From Acidobacteriota bacterium (GTDB taxonomy: Bacteria; Acidobacteriota; Terriglobia; Acidiferrales; 2-02-FULL-67-57), in contig JACZYA010000005.1 in the NCBI GenBank assembly GCA_022571295.1, forward strand, positions 1-54,626: a stretch of DNA of 54,626 bases. Direction: 5' to 3'. The position numbers were made by a program, and so were the translations under genes. Every line of letters begins with the position of its first letter. Position 1 is the stretch's first letter. Of the stretch, positions 32,252 to 39,920 are shown one piece after another. The notes under the pieces are model-generated. The model worked only from the letters and a program-made list of their open reading frames with translations. It made no database searches and was not told the DNA's origin.

Positions 32252-32488
32252 CTATTTCTTCTTCTTCTCGATGTACTCGATGGCTTCCTTGACGCTGGTG
32301 ATCTTTTCCGCGTCTTCGTCGGGGATCTCGATGTTGAAAGCCTCCTCGAACGCCATCACCAACTCGACGGTATCGAGCGAGTCGGCTCCCAGGTCGTCCA
32401 CGAAAGACGCCGTCGGGGTGACTTCCGCTTCGTCAACGCCCAATTGTTCCACAATAATCTGCTTAACCTTCTCCTGCACAGAAGCCAT
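32252..32488 (-). CDS. acpP: Acyl carrier protein
   Basis: 78-residue acidic helical carrier for fatty-acid synthesis. Ser37 in [16 protein letters not shown] is the phosphopantetheine site. The N-terminus [18 protein letters not shown] and the lysine-rich end EYIEKKKK are typical. It lies between fabG and fabF. A GGAGGGAGAGACG stretch precedes the ATG and is a strong ribosome site, as expected for a very abundant protein. Confidence 0.96.
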   Translation of the reverse strand: MASVQEKVKQIIVEQLGVDEAEVTPTASFVDDLGADSLDTVELVMAFEEAFNIEIPDEDAEKITSVKEAIEYIEKKKK

Positions 32489-32615
32489 CGTCTCTCCCTC
32501 CTCAACGTGGGGAACTGTATGAAGTACCGAAAGCGGCTGTATTCTAGTCGCGCCTCCCCCTGCAGGTCAAGACAACCGCCGACCGCCCCCGCCCGCATTC
32601 AGTCCAGGGGAAGGG

Positions 32616-33359
32616 CTATGCCAAGTAGAGGCCGCCGTTGATGCCGAGCACGTGGCCGGTAACGTAGCTGGCCTGGTCGGAGGCCAGGAAAGCGATGCCG
32701 TAGGCCACCTCGCGGTCGGTGCCCATGCGGCCGAGGGGAATGCGCGCGATCAGTGCCTGCTTGTTCTTCTCCGGCAGGCCGTCGGTCATGGGCGAGATGA
32801 TGAAGCCCGGCGCAATAGCATTGACGGTGATCTTTCGCGACGCCACCTCCACCGCCAGCGCCTTGGTCAAACCAATGAGGCCCGCCTTGGAAGCAACATA
32901 GTTGGCCTGGCCGGGGTTGCCGGTCTGCGCCACCACCGAGGTGACGTTGATGATGCGCCCGTAGCGCTGGCGCAGCATCCCCGGCAGCACCCGCTGGATG
33001 CAAAGATGCGCGCCGGTCAAGTTGGTGGCGAGCACGGCTTCCCAGTCGGCGCGCTTCATGCGTATCTGGAGCTGGTCGCGGGTGATGGCGGCGTTGTTGA
33101 CCAGGATGTCAATGTGCCCGAAGTGCTCCAACGCCTGCTTGATACCGCTCTTAACCTGCTCCTCGTCGGACACGTCCAGGGTGACAGCCAGCGCTTGGCC
33201 GCCCGCCTGCCTGATTTCCGCTTCGACCGCGGCCAGCTTGTCGGCACTGCGCGCCGCCAGCACCACTCGCGCGCCGCGCTCGGCAAACAACAACGCGGTG
33301 GCGCGCCCGATGCCCTGGGAAGCGCCGGTGATGAGTGCCACTCGGTCATTCAAAGTCAT
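32616..33359 (-). CDS. fabG: 3-oxoacyl-ACP reductase
   Basis: 247-residue NADPH-dependent short-chain dehydrogenase that reduces the ketoacyl-ACP made by FabF/FabH. It has the nucleotide loop TGASQGIGRA (11-20), NNAAITRD, the catalytic YVASKAG with Ser-Tyr-Lys, and the ending DQASYVTGHVLGINGGLYL. Its ATG overlaps the fabD stop by 4 bp, so translation is coupled. Confidence 0.94.
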   Translation of the reverse strand: MTLNDRVALITGASQGIGRATALLFAERGARVVLAARSADKLAAVEAEIRQAGGQALAVTLDVSDEEQVKSGIKQALEHFGHIDILVNNAAITRDQLQIRMKRADWEAVLATNLTGAHLCIQRVLPGMLRQRYGRIINVTSVVAQTGNPGQANYVASKAGLIGLTKALAVEVASRKITVNAIAPGFIISPMTDGLPEKNKQALIARIPLGRMGTDREVAYGIAFLASDQASYVTGHVLGINGGLYLA

Positions 33360-34336
33360 GAGGCAGCCTCGCTCTTGGGCGCGGGAGCCAACCCCGCCGT
33401 CGGCGGGGCCAGCGCCGCCAGGGTCTTTTCCAGGCTGGCGGGGTCTTCGACGCTCAGCGCCCGCACGCTGCGGTCAATCTGCCGCAGCAGACCGGCCAGC
33501 ACTTTTCCGGGACCCACTTCGATAAAACAGTCGCAGCCCAACTCGATCAGCTTGCGCATTGATTCTTCCCAGCGCACCGGAGCCGGCACCTGACGAAGGA
33601 GGGCGTCGCGAGCCGCCTGCGGGGTTTCGATCACCTCGGCATCCACGTTGGTGACCAGCGGGATGCTCAGGCCGCCGAAGCGGATTCGCTGAAAGTCATT
33701 TTCCAAACGCGCCGCTGCCGGCTGCAAGAGAGACGAATGGAAAGGCGCGCTCACGGGCAACAGGACGGCGCGCTTGGCGCCGGCATCCTTGGCGGCCGCA
33801 GCGGCGCGCTCCACCGCTTCCTTATGACCTGAGATAACAATCTGACCGGGAGAATTAAGATTGGCCGGCACCACCACCTGTCCCTGGGCCGCCTGCTCGC
33901 ACACCTGTTGCACTTCCGGCAACGGCAGGCCCAGCAGAGCTGCCATTGCGCCCTGGCCGGCGGGCACGGCTTCCTGCATGTAGGTGCCGCGGTTACGCAC
34001 AGTGACGACGGCTTCCGAAAGCGAGAGGCAATCACTGGCCACCAGCGCCGAGTACTCGCCCAAGCTGTGCCCGGCGACGTAGTCGGGCGCGATTCCCTGC
34101 TCTTCCAGCACGCGGTAGGCGGCCACGGAAGTGGTCAGGATGGCGGGCTGGGTATTGGCGGTGAGCTTGAGCTCCTCCTCGGGACCTTCGAAGCACAGCG
34201 TGGAAAGCGGAAACCCCAGCGCCTGGTCGGCCTGGTCGAAGACGGCGCGCGCGGCGGGGAACTGCTCCGCCAGCTCCTTGCCCATGCCGGCGCGCTGCGA
34301 GCCTTGCCCGGGAAAAATGAATGCCAGCTTGCCCAT
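33356..34336 (-). CDS. fabD: Malonyl-CoA:ACP transacylase
   Basis: 326-residue acyltransferase that loads malonyl groups onto ACP. The start at 34336 (MGKLAFIFPGQGSQ) is the family start; the frame upstream into plsX is unconserved. The nucleophile is Ser91 in AGHSLGEYSAL, with His in APFHSSLL and the substrate Arg in VTVRNRGTYM. The tail beyond residue 305 is Ala/Pro-rich. It overlaps fabG by 4 bp and follows plsX by 25 bp, the place where fabH often lies. Confidence 0.94.
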   Translation of the reverse strand: MGKLAFIFPGQGSQRAGMGKELAEQFPAARAVFDQADQALGFPLSTLCFEGPEEELKLTANTQPAILTTSVAAYRVLEEQGIAPDYVAGHSLGEYSALVASDCLSLSEAVVTVRNRGTYMQEAVPAGQGAMAALLGLPLPEVQQVCEQAAQGQVVVPANLNSPGQIVISGHKEAVERAAAAAKDAGAKRAVLLPVSAPFHSSLLQPAAARLENDFQRIRFGGLSIPLVTNVDAEVIETPQAARDALLRQVPAPVRWEESMRKLIELGCDCFIEVGPGKVLAGLLRQIDRSVRALSVEDPASLEKTLAALAPPTAGLAPAPKSEAAS

Positions 34337-34361
34337 ACTTTTTTCGCGTACTCCGTCGGTG

Positions 34362-35372
34362 CTATTTTGCTGCCGCCAATGCCAGGTCGCGCTCAATCTT
34401 TTCGTTGATGCCGCGGCTGGAAAAGTCCGCCGCCACTCGAATGGCATTCTTGATGGCGTTCGCGTTCGAGCGGCCGTGGCAGATGACGCAGACCCCCTTG
34501 ATACCCAGCAGCGGCACGCCGCCGGACTCGGTGTAATCCACCCGCTTCTTGAAATTCTCGTAGGCCTGCCGGGAAAGCAGGGAGCCGACCTTCGCGCTCA
34601 GGGTGCTGCCCAGGGCTTCCTTCAACATGGATACTAGGGCGTCCACCAGACCTTCGCTGATTTTCAAGGCGACGTTGCCGATGAAGCCGTCGCAGACCAC
34701 CACGTGCACTTCGCCGGTGTACACGTCGCGGCCCTCAACATTGCCGACGAAATCGAAGCTCAGGGAAGACTCCTTCAACCGGCGATGGGTCTCGCGCACC
34801 ACTTCGTTGCCCTTGCTGGCTTCTTCGCCGATGGAGAGCAAGCCCACACGCGGGCGCGGCTCGCCGAACATCACCCGGTAGTACACCTCGCCCATGATGG
34901 CGAATTGTTGCAAGTGTTGCGGCTTGCAATCCACGTTGGCGCCCACGTCCAACAACACGGACGGCGTGCCGCGCTTGGTGGGAAACACCGAGGCCAGCGC
35001 GGGCCGGTCTACGCCTGGCAACATACCCAAGGCGGTTTTCACGATCGCCATGGCCGCGCCGGTGTTGCCCGCCGTCACCACACCGTCGGCCCGGCCTTCC
35101 TGTGCCGCCCGCGCCGCCACGTGCAGGGAGGAGTCGCGCTTCTTGCGGAGGGCGCGGATGGGGTTTTCCCCCATCGCGATTACCTGACTGGCCGCGAGCA
35201 CCTCGACCGGCAACCCGTCGGTCTTGTGGCGGGCCAGCTCGGCGCGCAGGACATCTTCTTGGCCCACCAGCAGCACGCGCACGCCGTGTTCGCGGGCGGC
35301 GAGCAGCGCGCCTTCAACTTCACTCTGCGGGGCGTGGTCGCCCCCCATGGCGTCAACGGCGATGGTGGTCAT
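34362..35372 (-). CDS. plsX: Phosphate acyltransferase PlsX
   Basis: 336-residue enzyme converting acyl-ACP to acyl-phosphate for phospholipid synthesis; membrane-associated. Marks are IAVDAMGGDHAP at the N-terminus, GVVTAGNTGAAMAI, VLLDVGANVDCKPQHL, GLLSIGEEASKGNE, VVCDGFIGNVALK and the end GKSNANAIKNAI-like GRSNANAIKNAIRVA. It lies after rpmF in the conserved operon. Confidence 0.95.
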   Translation of the reverse strand: MTTIAVDAMGGDHAPQSEVEGALLAAREHGVRVLLVGQEDVLRAELARHKTDGLPVEVLAASQVIAMGENPIRALRKKRDSSLHVAARAAQEGRADGVVTAGNTGAAMAIVKTALGMLPGVDRPALASVFPTKRGTPSVLLDVGANVDCKPQHLQQFAIMGEVYYRVMFGEPRPRVGLLSIGEEASKGNEVVRETHRRLKESSLSFDFVGNVEGRDVYTGEVHVVVCDGFIGNVALKISEGLVDALVSMLKEALGSTLSAKVGSLLSRQAYENFKKRVDYTESGGVPLLGIKGVCVICHGRSNANAIKNAIRVAADFSSRGINEKIERDLALAAAK

Positions 35373-35396
35373 CAGCCGCTCGGGCGCTCCTGCGAA

Positions 35397-35579
35397 CTAC
35401 TCGCTTTCAACCGCCACCGCAGCGCGGCCCCGGTAGTAACCACAACGGGGACAAACGCGGTGGGGCAGTTTGGGCTCGTGGCAGTTGGAGCACTCGCCCA
35501 ATTGCCGCGGGGTGAGCGCATCGTGCGCACGCCGCTGGTTCTTGCGTGACTTGGAATGACGTCGTTTCGGGTTTGCCAT
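35397..35579 (-). CDS. rpmF: Ribosomal protein L32, zinc-binding form
   Basis: 60-residue large-subunit protein: MANPKRRHSKSRKNQRRAHD at the N-terminus and a four-cysteine zinc ribbon (CSNC...CPRC). It lies between the YceD-family gene and plsX, as in many bacteria. Confidence 0.97.
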   Translation of the reverse strand: MANPKRRHSKSRKNQRRAHDALTPRQLGECSNCHEPKLPHRVCPRCGYYRGRAAVAVESE

Positions 35580-35607
35580 AAGGTTCTCTTCCTCAAAATT
35601 CTGTTTG

Positions 35608-36147
35608 CTAGCCTGCGCCCTGGCTTTTCTTCCGGTCCAGCCATTCGGCCAGCGGAGCCAAGCGCGGGTCCCTGGGGCGCGAGCCGCAGCGGCAGCGCTC
35701 CCGGTTCAGGTTCGCGCCGCAGTGCGGGCACAGGCCCCGGCACTCTTCGCTGCACACGGTTTTCATCGGCAGCGCCAAATGAACCTGCTCGGCGACCACG
35801 TCGGCCAGGAAAAGGCCATCGCCGGAGTAGAAGCCGTAGTCCAAATCCTGGTCGTGCAACTCGATCTCTTCGTCGCGCCGGATGCTAGCCACCGGCCGGT
35901 AGAAAAGCTCGAACCGGCGCTCGACCGCGCGCTCAATCGACCCCAAGCAGCGGGCGCAGAGAAGCGCCAGGCGCGTCCGCAAGCGACCCGCAATGTGGAT
36001 TTCGTCGCCTTCCAGCGCCGCCGACGCCGTCACTTGCAGCGGGCCGGTCTGCCGAAACTCCGCTGAATGGAAATCCACCGTTCCAGGCGCGAACTCTTCC
36101 TGGAACGTCAGCTCATGCTGCTCCAACTCTTTGACGCCAATAAACAT
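35608..36147 (-). CDS. yceD: YceD/DUF177-family protein
   Basis: 179-residue protein of the YceD family, usually co-transcribed with rpmF and linked to 23S rRNA or ribosome assembly in bacteria and chloroplasts. It contains a beta-rich N-terminal half and two cysteine pairs, CARC in the middle and CSEEC/CPHC near the end, suggesting a metal site. It is first in the fatty-acid operon, directly downstream of a strong promoter at 36180-36208. Function in this organism is inferred only from family and position. Confidence 0.87.
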   Translation of the reverse strand: MFIGVKELEQHELTFQEEFAPGTVDFHSAEFRQTGPLQVTASAALEGDEIHIAGRLRTRLALLCARCLGSIERAVERRFELFYRPVASIRRDEEIELHDQDLDYGFYSGDGLFLADVVAEQVHLALPMKTVCSEECRGLCPHCGANLNRERCRCGSRPRDPRLAPLAEWLDRKKSQGAG

Positions 36148-36179
36148 GCCCGGAAACGCAAGCCAAACGAAGAAAGGAA

Positions 36180-36208
36180 ATTATACGTGCAGAGGCCCGG
36201 AACTGCAA
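36180..36208 (-). promoter_or_regulatory. Sigma-70-like promoter for the yceD-fabF operon
   Basis: On the minus strand TTGCAG (36208-36203), a 17-bp spacer, and a perfect TATAAT (36185-36180). The start codon of yceD is 33 bp past the -10. A MITE-like element begins 16 bp upstream of the -35. Confidence 0.7.
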
Positions 36209-36223
36209 GGCAGGCTGCTCGCT

Positions 36224-36352
36224 GGTAGTGTCTTAATTTCACACCGAGCCCCCAGGCCCCTGCCTGGGGGAAGCGAAAATCCCTGCGGCGGGGGCCGCAG
36301 GGCTCGGTGTGATTTGGGCCGAGTTCCGAATCGCTCAAATTAAGACACTACC
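36224..36352. mobile_element. MITE-like element, GGTAGTG family, copy 3, best preserved
   Basis: 129 bp with perfect 16-bp terminal inverted repeats (36224-36239, GGTAGTGTCTTAATTT; 36337-36352). An inner perfect 12-bp stem, CACACCGAGCCC/GGGCTCGGTGTG (36240-36251/36300-36311), encloses two hairpins: CCCCCAGGC-CCCT-GCCTGGGGG (36249-36270) and CCCTGCGGC-GGGG-GCCGCAGGG (36281-36302). A 25-bp spacer (36312-36336) lies on the right. The whole could fold as a three-way junction in RNA or single-stranded DNA. No protein is encoded. Confidence 0.8.
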
Positions 36353-36397
36353 CGCTCGCTCGGGAAACGACGCTGAGGCCAGCACCATCCTGGGCCT

Positions 36398-37546
36398 CTA
36401 CCGCAGGCGGGAGGCGGGCTGGGACGCGAGGTCCCCGAGCAGGTCGCGGTGGACGCGGAAGACGTAGGTGTCGGTCATGCCAGCCAGGTAGTCGCAGGCC
36501 ACGCGATGGGCCGGCTGCGTTTTCGCTTGCGCGGCGTAGGCGCGCGGGAGCCGCTCCGGCTGCTGGACGAAGAACGCAAACAACTCTTCCAGCATCTTCA
36601 CCGCGCGCTCGCGCTCCTCAGTAATCTGCGGATGTTGATAGAGCCGGCGATTGAGAAACTCTTGCAGGACGCGCTTCTCTTCCGCCACTGCCGGGCTGAA
36701 CGCAACCAGCCGCCGGGGGCAGGCGCGCACCGCCTCCAGCGAGGCGACGTGGTTGGCCGTCAACTGGCTGCGGGTGTGCTCAATCAGGTCGGAGGTCAGG
36801 CGGTCGATGAGACTCTTGAGCGCCTCGTTGAACTGCAACTTCTCCGCCGCCTGCGGGTAGCGGCTTACCGCCTGGTCGAGCAAGCCGCGAAAGACCGGCA
36901 CCTCCGCGCGCATCATCTCCGGCCGGAGCAGCTTGGCCTCGTAGCCGTCGTCGAGGTCGGCGGTGTTGTAGGCGATCTCATCGGCCAGGTCGATCAACTG
37001 CGCTTCCAGCGGCGGCCGCTCTCCCAAACGATACTCAGCCAGCTCAGGGTGCGCGTCGGGGCGGTAGTCGCGCGAGTGCTTTACGATGCCCTCCCGCACT
37101 TCAAAGGTGAGGTTCAAGCCGGGGAAAGCCGCGTAGCGCTGCTCGAAACTCTCCACCATGCGCAGCGCGTGCAGGTTGTGGTCGAAGACGTCGCCATGCG
37201 CGCCCATGAGCGCGTCCAGCTTTCGCTCCCCGGCGTGCCCGAAAGGCGGGTGGCCGATATCGTGCACCAGCGCCAGCGCCTCACACAACTCCTCGTTCAA
37301 CCCCAGCGCGCGCGCAATGGTGCGGGCAATCTGCGCGACCTCGAGCGTGTGCGTCAGGCGATTGCGGAAATGGTCGGAGAAACGCCGGGTGAAGACCTGG
37401 GTCTTGGCTTCCAGCCGCCGGAAGGCGCGGCTGTGGATGATGCGGTCGCGGTCGCGGTGATAGTCGTCCCGGTAGGGATGAGCGGGTTCGGCGTGGCGGC
37501 GCCCCTGGCTGCGGGCCACGTCCATCGCATAGGGCGCCAAACTCAT
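36398..37546 (-). CDS. dgt: dGTP triphosphohydrolase-like HD-domain protein
   Basis: 382-residue HD-domain dNTPase that hydrolyses dGTP (or other dNTPs) to nucleoside and triphosphate. The N-terminus has the RGRRHAEPAHPYRDDYHRDR-type region and RAFRRLEAKTQVF; the metal site is His in RLTHTLEVAQIAR and the HD in ALVHDIGHPPFGHAGE; LIDLADEIAYNTADLDDG follows. It belongs to the shorter dGTPase-like class found widely in bacteria. The TPR gene lies 36 bp upstream on the same strand. Confidence 0.9.
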   Translation of the reverse strand: MSLAPYAMDVARSQGRRHAEPAHPYRDDYHRDRDRIIHSRAFRRLEAKTQVFTRRFSDHFRNRLTHTLEVAQIARTIARALGLNEELCEALALVHDIGHPPFGHAGERKLDALMGAHGDVFDHNLHALRMVESFEQRYAAFPGLNLTFEVREGIVKHSRDYRPDAHPELAEYRLGERPPLEAQLIDLADEIAYNTADLDDGYEAKLLRPEMMRAEVPVFRGLLDQAVSRYPQAAEKLQFNEALKSLIDRLTSDLIEHTRSQLTANHVASLEAVRACPRRLVAFSPAVAEEKRVLQEFLNRRLYQHPQITEERERAVKMLEELFAFFVQQPERLPRAYAAQAKTQPAHRVACDYLAGMTDTYVFRVHRDLLGDLASQPASRLR

Positions 37547-37582
37547 GGAACTCTGCTGTGCGTCGGCAGCCGAAGAAACGCG

Positions 37583-38314
37583 CTAGGGCTGCGGGGGTTC
37601 GGGCAGCAGCTCCAAGCGGCGCGTCACTTCCGCGGCAATGGTGGTGTCGGGAAACTCGTCCTTCACCTGCTGGTAGAGCTGGCGGGCCTCCGCCGGGTTC
37701 TTCTCCGCCACCAGCGCGGCCAAGTCGAACAGCGCCACCGCTTTCGGCACGGTAGCGGTCGGTTTTTCACTCAGCTCCCGATAGAACTTTTCTGCTTCCT
37801 CCGCCCGACCCACTCCCTGGTAGAAGCCAGCCAAGTGGAATTTCGCCAGCGCCGCCACCTCGGGGTCGCTCGCCCGACTGACCTCTTCCAGCGCCGCCAA
37901 GCCCGGCTCCTGCTGCCCCAAGCGTAATTTGCACACACCCTCGTAGTGCCGCGCCAACAAACCCGCCTGCGTGCCGGCGTATTCCTCCCGTACGGCCGCA
38001 AACTCCTCCAGCGCCGCCTGCCACTTTTCTTCTTCGCTGGAAAAAACCCTTTCCGTACCTTGCCCCGGCAGCGACGGCAAGCCCGCCTGCACCGACGCCT
38101 CGAACGTCACCATGGCGGCCCCCAGAGCAATGCTGGCCTTCTCGGCTTGCTGGCCCGAATACCACCAGTAGCCGCCCACCGCCGCACTCCCCAGCACAAT
38201 CGCCACCGCCAGCACCGCCAGCCGCCGCCCGTGCCCCTCCACGTAGAGCAGCACCCGATCCACTATGTCCACGAACTCGTCGTGCTTCAGTTCCTTCCGG
38301 TGAAGTCGCGCCAT
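37583..38314 (-). CDS. Membrane-anchored tetratricopeptide protein, YfgM-like
   Basis: 243-residue protein: a charged cytoplasmic N-terminus with LKHDEFVDIVDRVLLYVEGH, one transmembrane helix (LAVLAVAIVLGSAAVGGYWWY), then periplasmic TPR-like helices (AGLLARHYEGVCKLRLGQ, AKFHLAGFYQGVGRAEEAEKFYREL, ARQLYQQVKDEFPDT). The layout resembles YfgM and related tetratricopeptide proteins acting at the Sec translocon or in envelope assembly. It is probably in one transcript with dgt. Confidence 0.78.
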   Translation of the reverse strand: MARLHRKELKHDEFVDIVDRVLLYVEGHGRRLAVLAVAIVLGSAAVGGYWWYSGQQAEKASIALGAAMVTFEASVQAGLPSLPGQGTERVFSSEEEKWQAALEEFAAVREEYAGTQAGLLARHYEGVCKLRLGQQEPGLAALEEVSRASDPEVAALAKFHLAGFYQGVGRAEEAEKFYRELSEKPTATVPKAVALFDLAALVAEKNPAEARQLYQQVKDEFPDTTIAAEVTRRLELLPEPPQP

Positions 38315-38819
38315 GCTTGTCTCTGCCTCTGTTTGACTTAGAAACCCTGATGCTAACAGCCGCCCCTTCCGGCTGTCAATTCAGGCTCCAGATGAATATC
38401 ATGGTCGCCCTGCGCTACGAGTAGGGAGCGTCCGCGGAGATTGCAAACCAAAACATTATCACCACAGAGACGCGGAGGACACAGAGGAAGAAACGCAAGA
38501 TGCAAATCCTTGCTTACCTCCTTGCCAAAAGAGAAAGTTAGTTCGGAAGAGGTGCTTCGCACCCGCCGAACGGCCCCTGTGGTCTTGTGGGTTGCGGCTT
38601 CTCGGAGCGAAACGGAGACCCCGCTTGTCCTGAGCAGAGTCGAAGGGCGCTAGTTGCGAGGAGCCGCGACAAAAAGAACAGGAGCGCCAGAACTGAAGCA
38701 GGGCTCTAGCCTCTGAAGCACAAACTTCTTCCCTCTGGCGGCGCGAATCCGCCGCAGTACCGACATAATCAAAACAGGTGTACACTGAATGGTTTCAGGA
38801 TGCGTCTAAAGAGTTGACC
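38315..38819. repeat. Gene-free gap of about 500 bp with dispersed repeats
   Basis: No convincing coding frame. It contains ACCACAGAGACGCGGAGG followed by ACACAGAGG (38461-38487) and CTTGTCCTGAGCAGAGTCGAAG (38624-38645, a relative of the repeat at 1176-1209). Both look like dispersed intergenic repeats. The frames through this stretch on both strands are repeat translations. It should hold the promoters for the divergent TPR gene and RND adaptor, but I cannot pick convincing hexamers. Confidence 0.6.
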
Positions 38820-39920
38820 GTGACCCCGCAGAAAATAAATTGGCCTATTCTTTCTCTCAGCGCTCTTGCCCTAGGAGTGCTGGCAGTAGTGTCCTTGCCC
38901 CTGCCGGCGCAGCAGCGGCCTCCCAGCCCGGTGCGCTTTACCGAGGCGCGTGAACACGCACTCCGCCGCACCATCCAGCTGCCCGGCTCGGTCGAGTCCC
39001 GCACGGTCAGCACAGTCGCCAGCACCGTCCCGGGCTTGGTGGTGGACTTCCCCGCGCGCGAAGGCGACACCGTAAAAAAAGGCCAGCCCCTGGCTCAGTT
39101 GCGCCGGCAGACGCTGGAGATCAGCCTGCGCGCGGCCCGAGCCCAACTCCAGGAAGCCGAATCCCGCCAGAAGTTGGCAGAGCGCAACCTGGAGCGCGCC
39201 CGCGACCTCTTTGAGTCCAAGGTCTTCAGCCAGCAGCAACTCGACGGCACTTTCTTCGAGTTCAACGCCTGGCAGGGCCGGGTGGACCAACTCACGGCCG
39301 AACTTGACCGCATCCGGGACGAGCTCGACCGCTGCACCATCCGGGCTCCCTTTGACGGCGTGGTCGTCCGCGAACACACCGAGCTGGGCGAATGGGTCAA
39401 GGTCGGCGACCCGGTGGTGGAGTTGCTTGCGCTCAACCAACTGGAAATTCTGATCGATGTCCCCGAACGCTACTTCCGCAGCCTCAAGCGCGGCGGACGT
39501 GCCACCGTCACTTTCGAGTCGCTCCCCGGACTGACCGTCCGCGGCCGCATCAACGCCCTGATTCCGCGCGCCGATCCGCAGGCCCGCACCTTCCCCGTCA
39601 AAGTGCGCATCCCCAACCGTGGCAGGCGCATCGGCGTCGGCATGCTGGCCCAGGTTTCCTTTCCCGCCGGCGAGCCCTACCGCGCCACCGTCGTCCCCAA
39701 AGACGCCGTCATCACCCGCGGCCCGCAGAAATTTGTCTATCTGATGAATGGCGACAACACCGTCAGCCTACTTTCCGTCCAGACGGGTTCAGGCGTTGGC
39801 TCTTGGATTGAAATCCGGGGCTCGGTGCGCGCCGGCCAGAAAGTCATCACCCGCGGCAATGAGCGCCTGCAACCCGGCCAGACCGTCCAGGGCCAACTGC
39901 TGGAGTACGAGTTGCCGTGA
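38820..39920 (+). CDS. RND efflux membrane fusion (adaptor) protein
   Basis: 366-residue periplasmic adaptor linking an RND pump to an outer-membrane channel. A signal or anchor (ILSLSALALGVLAVVSLPLPA) is followed by the barrel-sandwich (lipoyl) half ARTVSTVASTVPG-type region, EGDTVKKGQPLAQL, a coiled-coil hairpin (ARAQLQEAESRQKLAERNLE), then DRCTIRAPFDGVVVREH and beta-barrel segments. The GTG at 38820 (VTPQKINWP) is preferred because AAAGAG precedes it; GTG at 38778 would add 14 residues. It overlaps the pump gene by 4 bp (GTGA). No TolC-like gene is adjacent. Confidence 0.87.
   Translation: MTPQKINWPILSLSALALGVLAVVSLPLPAQQRPPSPVRFTEAREHALRRTIQLPGSVESRTVSTVASTVPGLVVDFPAREGDTVKKGQPLAQLRRQTLEISLRAARAQLQEAESRQKLAERNLERARDLFESKVFSQQQLDGTFFEFNAWQGRVDQLTAELDRIRDELDRCTIRAPFDGVVVREHTELGEWVKVGDPVVELLALNQLEILIDVPERYFRSLKRGGRATVTFESLPGLTVRGRINALIPRADPQARTFPVKVRIPNRGRRIGVGMLAQVSFPAGEPYRATVVPKDAVITRGPQKFVYLMNGDNTVSLLSVQTGSGVGSWIEIRGSVRAGQKVITRGNERLQPGQTVQGQLLEYELP

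Noticed and set aside
36449-37927. 492-codon plus-strand frame
   Set aside because: Antisense to dgt and the TPR gene.
38459-38785. 108-codon minus-strand frame in the gap before the RND genes
   Set aside because: Runs through two dispersed repeats and lacks a ribosome site.
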